Shown: positions 16,970 through 25,701 of the stretch, piece by piece
Numbering within the stretch: position 1 is the first letter of the stretch
How the letters are laid out: every line of letters starts with the position of its first letter
Source of the DNA: Paraliobacillus sp044383835
Lineage (GTDB): Bacteria; Bacillota; Bacilli; Bacillales; Amphibacillaceae
Direction of reading: 5' to 3'
Assembly: GCF_044383835.1 (NCBI RefSeq)
Contig: NZ_JBISEP010000006.1
Span: 75,617-139,616 of the forward strand
DNA length: 64,000 bases
Made by a program: the position numbers and the translations under genes
The notes under the pieces: model-generated
Databases searched by the model: none
What the model was told of the DNA's origin: nothing
What the model saw: only the letters and a program-made list of their open reading frames with translations

Positions 16970-17560
16970 ATGAAGCGTAAAGAAATAATAATTATTACAG
17001 ATGGTGATCATTATGCTAGGGAAGCGATAAAGTATGTCTCAAAGCAACTTGGTGGTACGGCATTAATTACATTAGCTGATAATCCAAGTAAAATCACTCC
17101 TTCCGAGATGATTCATGCGATTAAGCAAGCTAGCACGAAGCTTGTATACGTGTTAATAGATGATGCAGGATTTTCTGGAGTAGGTGCTGGAGAGATTATT
17201 TTACAAGCTTTAGCTAATGATCAATCGATTGTAATTATTGGTGCCGTTGCAGTTGCAGCGCACACGAAAAATAAGGAATGGACTCGAATAAATTTTTCAA
17301 TTGACCGAGATGGAAATGTAATAAATGACGGTGTAAATAAAGCAGGTATTCCGACATATGAGCGTGGACGGATTAATGGTGACACGGTATATTTGCTTGA
17401 TCAATTAGCTATTCCTACAATAGTTGGGGTTGGAGATATAGGGAAGATGGATGGTCATGACGATGTGAGTAAAGGATGTCCGATTACAACAAAAGCGATT
17501 GAACTTATTTTGGAAAGGAGACAACAGGGACATGACGAAAAAAACTCCAATAACTGCTAA
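16970..17560 (+). CDS. spoVAEA: stage V sporulation protein AE (SpoVAEA)
   Basis: 196 aa, soluble. The start KEIIIITDGDHYAREAIKYV and the motifs LIDDAGFSGVGAGE, VAAHTKN and GVGDIGKMDGHDDVSKGCP are those of SpoVAEA. In B. subtilis three genes (spoVAC, AD, AEB) separate AB from AEA; here only 30 nt do. GAAAGGAT site before ATG. The 3' end overlaps spoVAF by 29 nt. Confidence 0.92.
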   Translation: MKRKEIIIITDGDHYAREAIKYVSKQLGGTALITLADNPSKITPSEMIHAIKQASTKLVYVLIDDAGFSGVGAGEIILQALANDQSIVIIGAVAVAAHTKNKEWTRINFSIDRDGNVINDGVNKAGIPTYERGRINGDTVYLLDQLAIPTIVGVGDIGKMDGHDDVSKGCPITTKAIELILERRQQGHDEKNSNNC

Positions 17561-18992
17561 TATTAAAGAGAATCAAAAACAAATGACTAAAAGATTAGGT
17601 ATCGGTACATCTTTTGATATAGGTTTTCGTGAAATCATTTTATTAGATCAAAAAGTTCAACTTTATTACGTTACAGGACTTTGTGACACATCCATTGTTG
17701 TAGAGTTATTGAAAAAATTAACAGCTATTAATGATGAAGAACCGAATAAAGACCAATTATCAACTATTATAGAAAACAGGCTTGTCCATCAACAGGTAGA
17801 GAAAAAGCATGAGCTTAATGAAGTGATTACACAATTGTTGTCAGGTTTAATCGTCATTTTTGTGGAAAATACAGATCATGCATTTATAGTTGATGTAAGA
17901 AACTATCCTGGTAGAGGACCAGAAGAGCCAGATACGGAAAAAGTTGTTCGAGGCTCTCGAGATGGATATACAGAAAATATAATAGAAAACACTGGTTTAA
18001 CAAGAAGGCGTGTTCGGGATGAGCGTTTACGCAATCGAATTCTTCAAGTAGGTGAACGATCGAAAACAGATATTTGTGTTTCTTATATTAAGGATATTGC
18101 TGATGATGGATTGGTGAAAACAATTATTAAAGAGATTAAGAAAATTGATATTGATGGGTTAGCAATGGCAGATAAAACGATTGAAGAGTACCTTGTGAAG
18201 CAGGGGATGAATCCTTTTCCTTTAGTTAGATATACTGAGAGACCAGATGTAGCTGCCAATCATTTATTTGAGGGCCATGTACTAATTATGGCAGATACAT
18301 CACCTAGTATGATCATCACACCAACAACCTATTTTCACCATGTGCAACATGCTGAGGAGTATCGACAGTCACCAGTAGTAGGCTCGTTTATTAGATGGAT
18401 TCGTTTTATAGGTATGCTCGCCTCTGTGTTCTTATTACCGTTGTGGTTAATATTGACAATGGAGCCAAGCTTGTTACCTGAATCACTACATTTTATTGGA
18501 CCGAATGAAGTTGGTAATATTCCAATAGTTATTCAAATCATTTTTGCTGATATTGGTATTGAATTATTACGTATGGCAGCTATACACACGCCAACACCTT
18601 TATCTACAGCAATGGGATTGATTGCAGCAGTTCTCATTGGTCAAATAGCTATTGATGTAGGCTTATTCAGTGCTGAAGTCATTTTGTATGTGGCTATTAG
18701 TGCAATCGGTTCTTATGCAACGCCAAGTTATGAATTGAGTATAGCAAATAAAATAAGTCGTGTACTATTAATAATAGCAACAGCATTATTTGGAGTGAAA
18801 GGTATAATTATTGGTTTTACGCTTTATGTCATGCATTTAATACATACTAAATCAATGAATACGCCATATCTCTGGCCATTTGTTCCGTTTAATGGTGCTG
18901 CGTTAATCCAAATTATATTTCGTTTTTCTGTACCGACTACAAAAAAACGCCCAAGTATTGTCCATCCTAAAAATAACTATAAACAACGATAA
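17532..18992 (+). CDS. spoVAF: stage V sporulation protein AF (GerA-family)
   Basis: 486 aa. Related to the A subunits of spore germinant receptors: a soluble N-terminal part to about residue 290 with NYPGRGPEEPDTEKVVRGSRDGYTE signature segments, then about five membrane helices. In B. subtilis SpoVAF helps amplify germination rather than carrying dipicolinate. The frame opens at 17499, but GGAAAGGAG sits 11 nt before ATG 17532 and this start gives the expected N-terminus MTKKTP. Last gene of the operon. The inverted repeat 19000-19007/19037-19044 (CTATTCAA/TTGAATAG) downstream may end the transcript. Confidence 0.92.
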   Translation: MTKKTPITANIKENQKQMTKRLGIGTSFDIGFREIILLDQKVQLYYVTGLCDTSIVVELLKKLTAINDEEPNKDQLSTIIENRLVHQQVEKKHELNEVITQLLSGLIVIFVENTDHAFIVDVRNYPGRGPEEPDTEKVVRGSRDGYTENIIENTGLTRRRVRDERLRNRILQVGERSKTDICVSYIKDIADDGLVKTIIKEIKKIDIDGLAMADKTIEEYLVKQGMNPFPLVRYTERPDVAANHLFEGHVLIMADTSPSMIITPTTYFHHVQHAEEYRQSPVVGSFIRWIRFIGMLASVFLLPLWLILTMEPSLLPESLHFIGPNEVGNIPIVIQIIFADIGIELLRMAAIHTPTPLSTAMGLIAAVLIGQIAIDVGLFSAEVILYVAISAIGSYATPSYELSIANKISRVLLIIATALFGVKGIIIGFTLYVMHLIHTKSMNTPYLWPFVPFNGAALIQIIFRFSVPTTKKRPSIVHPKNNYKQR

Positions 18993-19128
18993 ACATGATC
19001 TATTCAATAAATAATACTATCTCCCTCTTAATATTGTTGAATAGGTTTAGAAGTTGTGGTAAATTAACGATATTAGTTTAAATTACTATTGCTAACATGT
19101 TCTAGTTATACAATACTGAGAAAGAGTT

Positions 19129-19186
19129 AAATCCCTTCCTTTATGCAGAGGTAATACATTTTTTGTGTTAATTGGCAAGGGTTTTT
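19129..19186 (+). promoter_or_regulatory. structured leader upstream of lysA, possible attenuator
   Basis: CCCTT (19133-19137) pairs with AAGGG (19177-19181), which is followed by TTTTTA. Inside lie two smaller pairings: CCT/AGG, and AATACA with TGTGTT around a T-rich loop. The result looks like a branched stem ending in a short U run, 40 nt before lysA. It matches neither the lysine riboswitch core nor a T-box as far as can be seen by eye. Function unproven. Confidence 0.3.
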
Positions 19187-19224
19187 ATAGTTCATGGGTA
19201 TATGAGGGGAGGGGAGGTGTATCG

Positions 19225-20523
19225 ATGTACGAAAATCAAAAAATCAATGATCAGGGACATCTAACAATTGGTGGCGTTGATACTGTTTATTTAGCGGAAA
19301 AGTATGGTACACCATTGTTTGTTTATGATGTAGAAAAAATTAGAGAAAACGCGCGTGCATTTGTAAACACATTTGATATGTTTGGTGTGAAGGCACAAGT
19401 TGCCTATGCAAGTAAAGCATTTTCATCTATTGCTATGCTACAAGTTGCTAAGCAAGAAAATTTGAGCCTTGATGTGGTATCGGAAGGAGAGCTTTATACT
19501 GCTTTGCAAGCTGGATTTCCAACAAACAAGATTCATATGCATGGCAATAATAAAAGTAGAGCAGAACTAGAAATGGCAGTCCAAAACGATATAGGTTGTA
19601 TTGTAGTAGATAATTTTTATGAAATAGATTTATTAAATGATATTTTATCAAATAATCATAAGAAGATGGAAGTTTTACTTCGAGTAACTCCAGGAATTGA
19701 AGCCCACACACATGATTACATATTAACTGGAAATGAAGATTCAAAGTTTGGTTTTGATTTAGCGAATGGGCAAGCTGAAGAAGCTTTTAACAAGTTACAA
19801 CATCTTGAGTATGTTCATGTAAAAGGGCTTCACTGTCATATTGGTTCACAAATATTTGAGACAGATGGTTTTGTTATGGCAATTCGTCGTTTGTTTGACG
19901 CACTTAATAAATGGAGTAAAAAGTATAATTTTGCCCCTGATGTACTTAATCTTGGTGGTGGTTTTGGGATTAAGTACACGAGTGAGGATGAGCCATTAGC
20001 TTTAGAAGAATATGTGAAGGCACTTATAAAAGAAATAGACATGCAAGTTAATGATTTGAATATGGATTTCCCTGAGATATGGATTGAACCTGGTCGTGCG
20101 ATTATAGGCAATGCAGGATTAACGTTATATACGATTGGGTCTCAAAAGAAAATTCCCAATGTTCGTGATTATATTGCGGTCGACGGTGGAATGACTGATA
20201 ATATTAGACCAGCACTATATCAGGCAAAGTACGCTGCTGTTGTAGCCAATAAAATGAATCATCCAACACGTAATATAACCTCTGTTGCTGGTAAATGCTG
20301 TGAATCAGGTGATATGCTTTTGTGGGATATTTCACTCCCTGAAGTTATTTCTGGAGATATTTTAGCTGTGTATAGTACAGGGGCATACGGTTATTCAATG
20401 TCTAATCATTACAATCGATTCCCTAAAGCCGCAGTAGTCTTTGTTGAAAACGGTAAAGACAGGCTAGTAATAAAAAGAGAAACATATCAAGACATATTAA
20501 GAAATGATTTATCTTATGAATAA
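19225..20523 (+). CDS. lysA: diaminopimelate decarboxylase
   Basis: 432 aa. Converts meso-diaminopimelate to L-lysine, the last step of lysine synthesis. A PLP-dependent fold-type III barrel: AYASKAFSS carries the Schiff-base lysine, HCHIGSQIF and NLGGGFGIKY bind phosphate, EPGRAIIG and GKCCESGD complete the active site, and GAYGYSMSNHYN is typical of LysA. The frame is open back to 19165, but GGGGAGGTG precedes ATG 19225. Located after spoVA, as in B. subtilis, with ppiB next. Confidence 0.95.
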   Translation: MYENQKINDQGHLTIGGVDTVYLAEKYGTPLFVYDVEKIRENARAFVNTFDMFGVKAQVAYASKAFSSIAMLQVAKQENLSLDVVSEGELYTALQAGFPTNKIHMHGNNKSRAELEMAVQNDIGCIVVDNFYEIDLLNDILSNNHKKMEVLLRVTPGIEAHTHDYILTGNEDSKFGFDLANGQAEEAFNKLQHLEYVHVKGLHCHIGSQIFETDGFVMAIRRLFDALNKWSKKYNFAPDVLNLGGGFGIKYTSEDEPLALEEYVKALIKEIDMQVNDLNMDFPEIWIEPGRAIIGNAGLTLYTIGSQKKIPNVRDYIAVDGGMTDNIRPALYQAKYAAVVANKMNHPTRNITSVAGKCCESGDMLLWDISLPEVISGDILAVYSTGAYGYSMSNHYNRFPKAAVVFVENGKDRLVIKRETYQDILRNDLSYE

Positions 20524-20540
20524 GAGGAGGAGTTTAGATA

Positions 20541-20978
20541 ATGAAAACAGCAACGATTTCTTTTGAAAATGGTGAAAAAATAATAATTGAAATGTATGAA
20601 GATGCAGCTCCAAATACAGTGGCTAATTTTGAAAAATTAGCAAATGAGGGTTTTTATGATGGGTTAACTTTCCATAGAGTCATTCCTGGGTTTGTTGCAC
20701 AGGGGGGTTGTCCTCATGGAACAGGAACAGGAGGTCCGGGTTATACGATTAAGTGTGAAACAGAAGGAAATCCACATAAACATGTAGCAGGTTCTTTATC
20801 AATGGCTCATGCTGGGAAAGATACTGGTGGCAGTCAATTCTTCCTTGTTCATGAACCTCAGCCACATTTGAATGGTGTCCATACAGTATTTGGGCAAGTT
20901 ATTGAAGGAATGGACACAGTTTTAAGAATCAAACAAGGTGATCGTATGGAGAAGGTAATGATAACAGAAGGTGAGTAA
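20541..20978 (+). CDS. ppiB: peptidyl-prolyl cis-trans isomerase B (cyclophilin)
   Basis: 145 aa. A cytosolic cyclophilin catalysing proline isomerisation in protein folding. FHRVIPGFVAQGG, GSLSMAHAGKDTGGSQFF and HLNGVHTVFGQVIEGMD form the active-site groove (Arg, Phe, Gln, His in place). No signal peptide. AGAGGAGGAG site; 17 nt after lysA, so probably the same transcript, ended by the hairpin at its own stop codon. Confidence 0.95.
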   Translation: MKTATISFENGEKIIIEMYEDAAPNTVANFEKLANEGFYDGLTFHRVIPGFVAQGGCPHGTGTGGPGYTIKCETEGNPHKHVAGSLSMAHAGKDTGGSQFFLVHEPQPHLNGVHTVFGQVIEGMDTVLRIKQGDRMEKVMITEGE

Positions 20979-20999
20979 GCCATTTAAGGCTTGCTTTTT
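20975..20999 (+). terminator. terminator of lysA-ppiB
   Basis: GTAAGCC/GGCTTGC, 7 bp with one G-T pair, then five T; it overlaps the ppiB stop codon. Confidence 0.7.
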
Positions 21000-21183
21000 C
21001 TGTTTATTGTAGGTTAAGTCATAAAATTGTTAGATTTTCCACTTAAACATTTATCTTTATCATGACAATTAATCAAAAAAGTAGTATGATTTTAATATAA
21101 TAAATTATAATCTGTTTTTTTGAAACATTTCTTTTTGTATTTTCGTTATACTATATAAAAGATTTATATGATGAGGGGTAACT

Positions 21184-21549
21184 ATGTTAATTCGATATAA
21201 AAAGTCGCTAGAAAAAATTGCTATGGGGCTATTATCTTTTATGCCTGAAGAGAAAGATGTGAAAAAACTGCAACAAACAATTAAGGCTTATGAAGATAAT
21301 GAGAATTGGTTTTTACACCTTTGGAAAGAAGAAGATGTTGTAGGTGCTATTGGTGTATTTGTGAATGAGCAGGAAAAGAAGTTAGTCGTTCAGCACATTT
21401 CAGTTAATCCATCCCATAGAAATTCAGGTATAGGTAGAAAAATGGTTCAGGCAATTAGAGAACAATACAGTGATAAGTATTTTATATGCGCAAACGATGT
21501 CACGAATCATTTTTTCGAAAAATGTAATGACAATGATGACCAACTCTAA
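21184..21549 (+). CDS. ribT: RibT-like GNAT acetyltransferase
   Basis: 121 aa. A single GNAT fold: the acetyl-CoA binding stretch is VQHISVNPSHRNSGIGRKMVQAI (about 76-98). The N-terminus (LIRYKKSLEKIAMGLLSFMPEEKDVKKLQQTI) is the one seen in RibT, the last gene of the B. subtilis riboflavin operon. Here it stands alone, with no rib genes next to it, just upstream of scpA as in B. subtilis. Substrate unknown. GAGGGGT before ATG. Confidence 0.88.
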   Translation: MLIRYKKSLEKIAMGLLSFMPEEKDVKKLQQTIKAYEDNENWFLHLWKEEDVVGAIGVFVNEQEKKLVVQHISVNPSHRNSGIGRKMVQAIREQYSDKYFICANDVTNHFFEKCNDNDDQL

Positions 21550-21565
21550 TTGAGTTGGTTTTTTT
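21539..21565 (+). terminator. terminator after ribT
   Basis: ACCAACTC/GAGTTGGT with a 5-nt loop and a seven-T run, overlapping the stop codon. Confidence 0.85.
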
Positions 21566-21683
21566 ATCTGTTGTTATTGTTGCTTATTAGTATATAAGGT
21601 AAGAAAAACATCTTAAGTTTATGCTAACAATTGTGGTAGAATAAAAGAATAAATAAAAAGAATGGCAGAAGGAGAAGGAAGTT

Positions 21684-22418
21684 ATGCACGAATCTTATCA
21701 AGTGAAATTAGATGCATTCGAAGGGCCGCTAGATCTTTTATTGCATTTGATCAATCGTTATGAAATTGATATTTATGATATTCCTGTCTCTGAAATTACC
21801 GAACAATACATGCAATATATTCATACAATGAAACAATTGGAATTGAATATAGCGAGCGAATATCTTGTGATGGCATCCACATTGCTTGCTATGAAAAGTG
21901 CACTATTATTGCCAAATCAAGAGCTTGATGAAGCGGATGATGTATATGAAGAAGATCCTCGTGAAGAATTGATGCATCGTTTAATTGAATATCGTAAATA
22001 TAAAGAAGCTGCGACGCAATTTAAAGAAAGAGAATTAGAAGCTAGTTATAGTTATACTAGATCGCCACAACCATTGCAGAAAAATCAACAGCACGTACCG
22101 ATTCAAAACAATGGAGAGGTTTCCATTTATGATATGTTATTCGCTATGCAAAAAGTTTTGACTCGAAAGAAGTGGAATCGTCCGATGAATGCAACTGTCC
22201 AGCGAACAGAAATACCTATCAAACAACGAATGAAAGAAATATTAATACATCTTCAAACACATACTGATGGTGTAACATTTGACACCTTGTTTACATACCC
22301 AACTCGTTCGCATATTGTTGTTACATTTGTTGCCTTATTAGAGTTGATGAAAAATAAAGAAATACAGTGTACACAACATAAACATTTTGATACACTTACG
22401 ATTTATCCTAACACGTAA
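21684..22418 (+). CDS. scpA: segregation and condensation protein A
   Basis: 244 aa. The kleisin subunit of the bacterial SMC condensin. N-terminal signature FEGPLDLLLHLINRYEIDIYDIPVSEITEQYMQYI and the ASEYLVMASTLLAMKSALLLP helix contact the SMC neck; the C-terminal winged helix contacts the other SMC head. AAGGAGAAGGAAG site. scpB follows. Confidence 0.95.
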   Translation: MHESYQVKLDAFEGPLDLLLHLINRYEIDIYDIPVSEITEQYMQYIHTMKQLELNIASEYLVMASTLLAMKSALLLPNQELDEADDVYEEDPREELMHRLIEYRKYKEAATQFKERELEASYSYTRSPQPLQKNQQHVPIQNNGEVSIYDMLFAMQKVLTRKKWNRPMNATVQRTEIPIKQRMKEILIHLQTHTDGVTFDTLFTYPTRSHIVVTFVALLELMKNKEIQCTQHKHFDTLTIYPNT

Positions 22419-22502
22419 GTATATTTTTTAATTATATATATTAATATAGCCTCAACTTATTTTATGAAATTTAGAAACACGTATGACTTGGAGGAACATG
22501 TT

Positions 22503-23087
22503 GTGAGCAATAATAACTTTAAAGCTATTTTAGAAGGTTTGCTATTTGCAACTGGTGACGAAGGATTGAGTATACGTCAATTGAAATCTGTATTAGAGCT
22601 AGATAAAGATACAATTATGTGCATCATTGACGAATTAAAATATGATTATGAACACACGGATAGAGGAATCATGTTGGTTGAAGCGAAAGGAGTCTATCAT
22701 CTTGCTACTAAACCAGAGCATACGGCTTATTTTCAAAAATTGATGGAATCACCTCATGCATCTAAATTATCTCAAGCAGCATTGGAAACACTAGCAATAA
22801 TCGCCTATAATCAGCCGATAACCCGAACGGAAATTGAAGATATTCGGGGAGTAAAAAGTGATCGTCCAATACAAACATTAGTATCAAGGGCTTTGATTGA
22901 AGAGATAGGCCGGAAAGACGCAATTGGTAGACCAATCATGTTCGGCACGTCTGTTGATTTTTTAACGTATTTTGGATTGCGATCTATTGAAGAGCTACCT
23001 CCTTTACCAGAAGATATAACAGATTCAGATGTAGCGGAAGAAGCAGATTTGTTTTTTAGTAAACTTGATTCTGACATGAATGAATAA
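22503..23087 (+). CDS. scpB: segregation and condensation protein B
   Basis: 194 aa. Forms dimers of two winged-helix domains that clamp the ScpA kleisin and so regulate condensin. Motifs ILEGLLFATGDEGLS, ALETLAIIAYNQPITRTEIEDIRGV and GRPIMFGTS are diagnostic. The frame continues upstream to 22464, but TTGGAGGA lies 8 nt before GTG 22503, giving the normal N-terminus. Confidence 0.94.
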   Translation: MSNNNFKAILEGLLFATGDEGLSIRQLKSVLELDKDTIMCIIDELKYDYEHTDRGIMLVEAKGVYHLATKPEHTAYFQKLMESPHASKLSQAALETLAIIAYNQPITRTEIEDIRGVKSDRPIQTLVSRALIEEIGRKDAIGRPIMFGTSVDFLTYFGLRSIEELPPLPEDITDSDVAEEADLFFSKLDSDMNE

Positions 23088-23095
23088 ATCAATTA

Positions 23096-23131
23096 GAAAA
23101 AGTTAGTGTCACAATGGCACTAACTTTTTTT
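23096..23131 (+). terminator. terminator of scpA-scpB
   Basis: AAAAAGTTAGTG pairs with CACTAACTTTTT; the right arm runs into a seven-T stretch. Confidence 0.85.
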
Positions 23132-23162
23132 GTCTGCATAGGCTAATTTGAGGTGAGAGTAT

Positions 23163-24020
23163 ATGAATCAACAGAACAAAAATTATTTAGCAAAAGTAAT
23201 TACATGGTCAAAACAAATAGATGAATTATTTCTTGATCGTAGTGAAGAAACTATTCTAAAAGACTGGAATAAGTGGAAAAGTAAAATTAACGATATTTGG
23301 CGGAAAGAATCGCTCTCTGATCATAACGTTTTAAAAATAAAACAAGAAGCAGAATCATATTATGATCAATGGCTTCAAAGATTGAATGAACAAGAAGTTC
23401 CCATTGGAAAACATAAACTACCGAATCTACCCTATGCATATGATGCACTAGAGCCCTACATCGATGAAAAAATAATGAAATTACATCACCAAAAGCATCA
23501 TCAATCCTATATAGATGGGCTTAATCGTGCAGAAATAGCATTATACAGCCCTACGAACGATTCAGTTAATCAAAAATATTGGTTGCGAGAACAAGCCTTT
23601 AATGGATCAGGTCATTATTTGCATACTATATTTTGGTTTAATATGTCTCCCTATCGTGGAGAAGTTCCCAACAAAAATCAATCCATACTAAAGCAAATCA
23701 ATCGCGATTTTGGTTCCTTCAAGATGTTTATAAAGAAGTTTACTGAAGCTGCATCATCTGTAGAAGGAAGTGGTTGGGTTATTTTAGCATGGAGTCCTCG
23801 CTCTCGTAGGTTAGTCATTCACATATTGGAAAAACATCAACATTTTGCTTTAGCTGATACTATTCCTTTATTAGTTTTAGATCTTTGGGAGCATGCTTAT
23901 TATTTGCAATACAAAAATGTAAGAAACGATTATATTAAAGCTTGGTGGAATGTTGTAAATTGGGATAATGTCAATCAACGCTTTATTCAAGCTAATAAGG
24001 TTATATGGCAGCCTTTTTAA
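23163..24020 (+). CDS. sodF: superoxide dismutase SodF-like (Fe/Mn)
   Basis: 285 aa. Converts superoxide to peroxide and oxygen. An N-terminal extension of about 85 residues, rich in Trp and charged residues, precedes the standard SOD fold beginning LPNLPYAYDALEPYID. Metal ligands: His108 (KLHHQKHH), His154 (HYLHTIFW), and the Asp and His of DLWEHAYYLQY. The extension and length match B. subtilis SodF, a poorly expressed second SOD. Whether iron or manganese is used cannot be decided here. It occupies the slot where B. subtilis has ypuI. Confidence 0.88.
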   Translation: MNQQNKNYLAKVITWSKQIDELFLDRSEETILKDWNKWKSKINDIWRKESLSDHNVLKIKQEAESYYDQWLQRLNEQEVPIGKHKLPNLPYAYDALEPYIDEKIMKLHHQKHHQSYIDGLNRAEIALYSPTNDSVNQKYWLREQAFNGSGHYLHTIFWFNMSPYRGEVPNKNQSILKQINRDFGSFKMFIKKFTEAASSVEGSGWVILAWSPRSRRLVIHILEKHQHFALADTIPLLVLDLWEHAYYLQYKNVRNDYIKAWWNVVNWDNVNQRFIQANKVIWQPF

Positions 24021-24165
24021 AAATAATATAAAGAAAAGCTACGTATACTTTTGCAATGGTGTCACACATAACAATTATTCTTCTATCAAAATTTAAATTA
24101 TTAACTGATTTGGATAACGGTTTATGCTCACTCAACAAAGATAGATGTATTATTTGTGCGTTATC

Positions 24166-24191
24166 ATACGCTTGTCCTTTCTGCATATACT
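24166..24191 (+). promoter_or_regulatory. candidate sigma-E promoter of dacB-spmAB
   Basis: CATATACT (24184-24191) fits the sigma-E -10 pattern CATAYAHT fully. ATA (24166-24168) lies 15 nt upstream, one base short of the usual 16-18. dacB-spmAB is sigma-E controlled in B. subtilis. Confidence 0.45.
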
Positions 24192-24221
24192 TTTATAGAA
24201 AAGTGTGGAGAGGGTGAACGA

Positions 24222-25109
24222 ATGGTGCGCATATTTATTTTTATATTAGTTACATTTTCAATGATTTTGTTTCCAATTAATTCAGTTGCGAAACCAGATG
24301 TTACAGCTAGAAATGCAATTTTAATTAACCAAGGAACTGGAGAAGTATTATATGACAAAGCCGCACATGAAAAACATCTCATCGCTAGTATTACAAAAAT
24401 GATGACAGCAATCATTGCAATTGAGTCAGGTAAATTAGAAAAAATGGTTACAATAACAAAAGAGGCAGTCTACACAGAAGGATCTTCTATTTATCTTGAA
24501 ATAGGAGAAAAAATATCATTAGAGGACTTAGTTTATGGCTTAATGCTACGATCTGGTAATGACGCGGCTACAGCCATTGCAGAATATGTGGGAGGAAGTG
24601 TGGAAGGATTTTCTTATCTAATGAATGAAAAAGCAGAATGGTTGGGGATGGATAACACACATTTTGACAATCCCCATGGACTGGACTCTAAAACTCATTA
24701 TTCAACAGCCTATGATATGGCGCTTTTAACAAAGTATGCAATGAATAATGACACGTTTGCACGTATAACAAGGGCAAAATCATACAAATCGAAGCAACGA
24801 ATGTATACATGGGCTAACAAACATAAGCTATTAACACATTATTATCCATATACGATTGGTGGAAAGACAGGCTATACGAAAGCAGCTGGTCGAACGTTGA
24901 TTTCCATTGCTGAAAAAAATGACGTTATATTAATAGCAGTCACACTACAAGATCCCAATGATTGGCAGGATCACGTTCGTTTATTTGATTGGGGATTTGA
25001 TCACTTTACAACTACTACAACGAAACATACAACAACTAAATCTATTGAAAAAAAAGGATTTTGGCCACAAGTTGTAACGACCTTTACGCAGTTAATAGGT
25101 GTGAAATGA
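24222..25109 (+). CDS. dacB: D-alanyl-D-alanine carboxypeptidase DacB-like (PBP5*)
   Basis: 295 aa. Trims stem peptides in spore cortex peptidoglycan from the mother-cell side. Signal peptide 1-24 (cleavage near SVA-KP). Active site: SITK at 56-59, SGN at 111-113, KTG at 215-217. The protein ends about 80 residues after KTG with no PBP5-type C-terminal beta domain, shorter than B. subtilis DacB (382 aa). The frame is open to 24156, but GGAGAGGG precedes ATG 24222. spmA begins 1 nt after the stop, an arrangement shared with B. subtilis. Confidence 0.92.
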   Translation: MVRIFIFILVTFSMILFPINSVAKPDVTARNAILINQGTGEVLYDKAAHEKHLIASITKMMTAIIAIESGKLEKMVTITKEAVYTEGSSIYLEIGEKISLEDLVYGLMLRSGNDAATAIAEYVGGSVEGFSYLMNEKAEWLGMDNTHFDNPHGLDSKTHYSTAYDMALLTKYAMNNDTFARITRAKSYKSKQRMYTWANKHKLLTHYYPYTIGGKTGYTKAAGRTLISIAEKNDVILIAVTLQDPNDWQDHVRLFDWGFDHFTTTTTKHTTTKSIEKKGFWPQVVTTFTQLIGVK

Positions 25110-25110
25110 A

Positions 25111-25701
25111 ATGGTTAATTACATTTGGGCAGCACTAGCGATTATTGGGATTGTTTATGCAATGTTTAATGGAACAATGGAGGAAGTTAATCAAGCTTTG
25201 TTTTCCAGTGCACAAGAAGCTGTTACCTTAGTTATAGGTTTAGTTAGTATTCTAATATTTTGGCTTGGATTAATGCGTATAGCAGAAAAAGCTGGCATTT
25301 TATCTTTGTTAGCAATGGTCTTTAAGCCTTTTATTACCAGGTTATTTCCGGAAATACCCAAAGATCATCCGGCCATGGGATATATTTTATCTAATTTTAT
25401 TGCAAATCTTTTTGGATTAGGTAATGCTGCAACACCAATGGGAATCAAAGCAATGGAAGAAATGAAGAAGCTTTCTAAATCTAATCATGCTAGCAGATCA
25501 ATGATTACTTTTTTAGTAATTAATACCTCAAGTTTAACACTCATTCCTACAACTGTTATTGCAATCCGGATGCAATATGAATCAACTGCTCCAACCGAAA
25601 TCGTGGGAACAACGATTATTGCAACATTTTTCACAACAATAGTTGCCATAATGGTTGATCGATTATTTCATTATAGAAGGGAGCGGAAGAATAAAAAATG
25701 A
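25111..25701 (+). CDS. spmA: spore maturation protein A
   Basis: 196 aa, about five membrane helices, nucleoside-recognition (Gate) family. Needed with SpmB for full spore-core dehydration. LGLMRIAEKAGIL, GNAATPMGIKAMEEM and FLVINTSSLTLIPTTVIAIR are the typical segments. Coupled to dacB; overlaps spmB by 4 nt (ATGA). Confidence 0.94.
   Translation: MVNYIWAALAIIGIVYAMFNGTMEEVNQALFSSAQEAVTLVIGLVSILIFWLGLMRIAEKAGILSLLAMVFKPFITRLFPEIPKDHPAMGYILSNFIANLFGLGNAATPMGIKAMEEMKKLSKSNHASRSMITFLVINTSSLTLIPTTVIAIRMQYESTAPTEIVGTTIIATFFTTIVAIMVDRLFHYRRERKNKK

Noticed and set aside
19225..20523. Lysine riboswitch upstream of lysA
   Set aside because: The conserved AGAGGTGC and AGGGAGAGAGTGA-type blocks are missing, and the leader is too short.
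24001..24186. 61-codon minus-strand ORF after sodF
   Set aside because: No ribosome site and no family resemblance; it overlaps the end of sodF and the dacB promoter region, so it is a chance frame.
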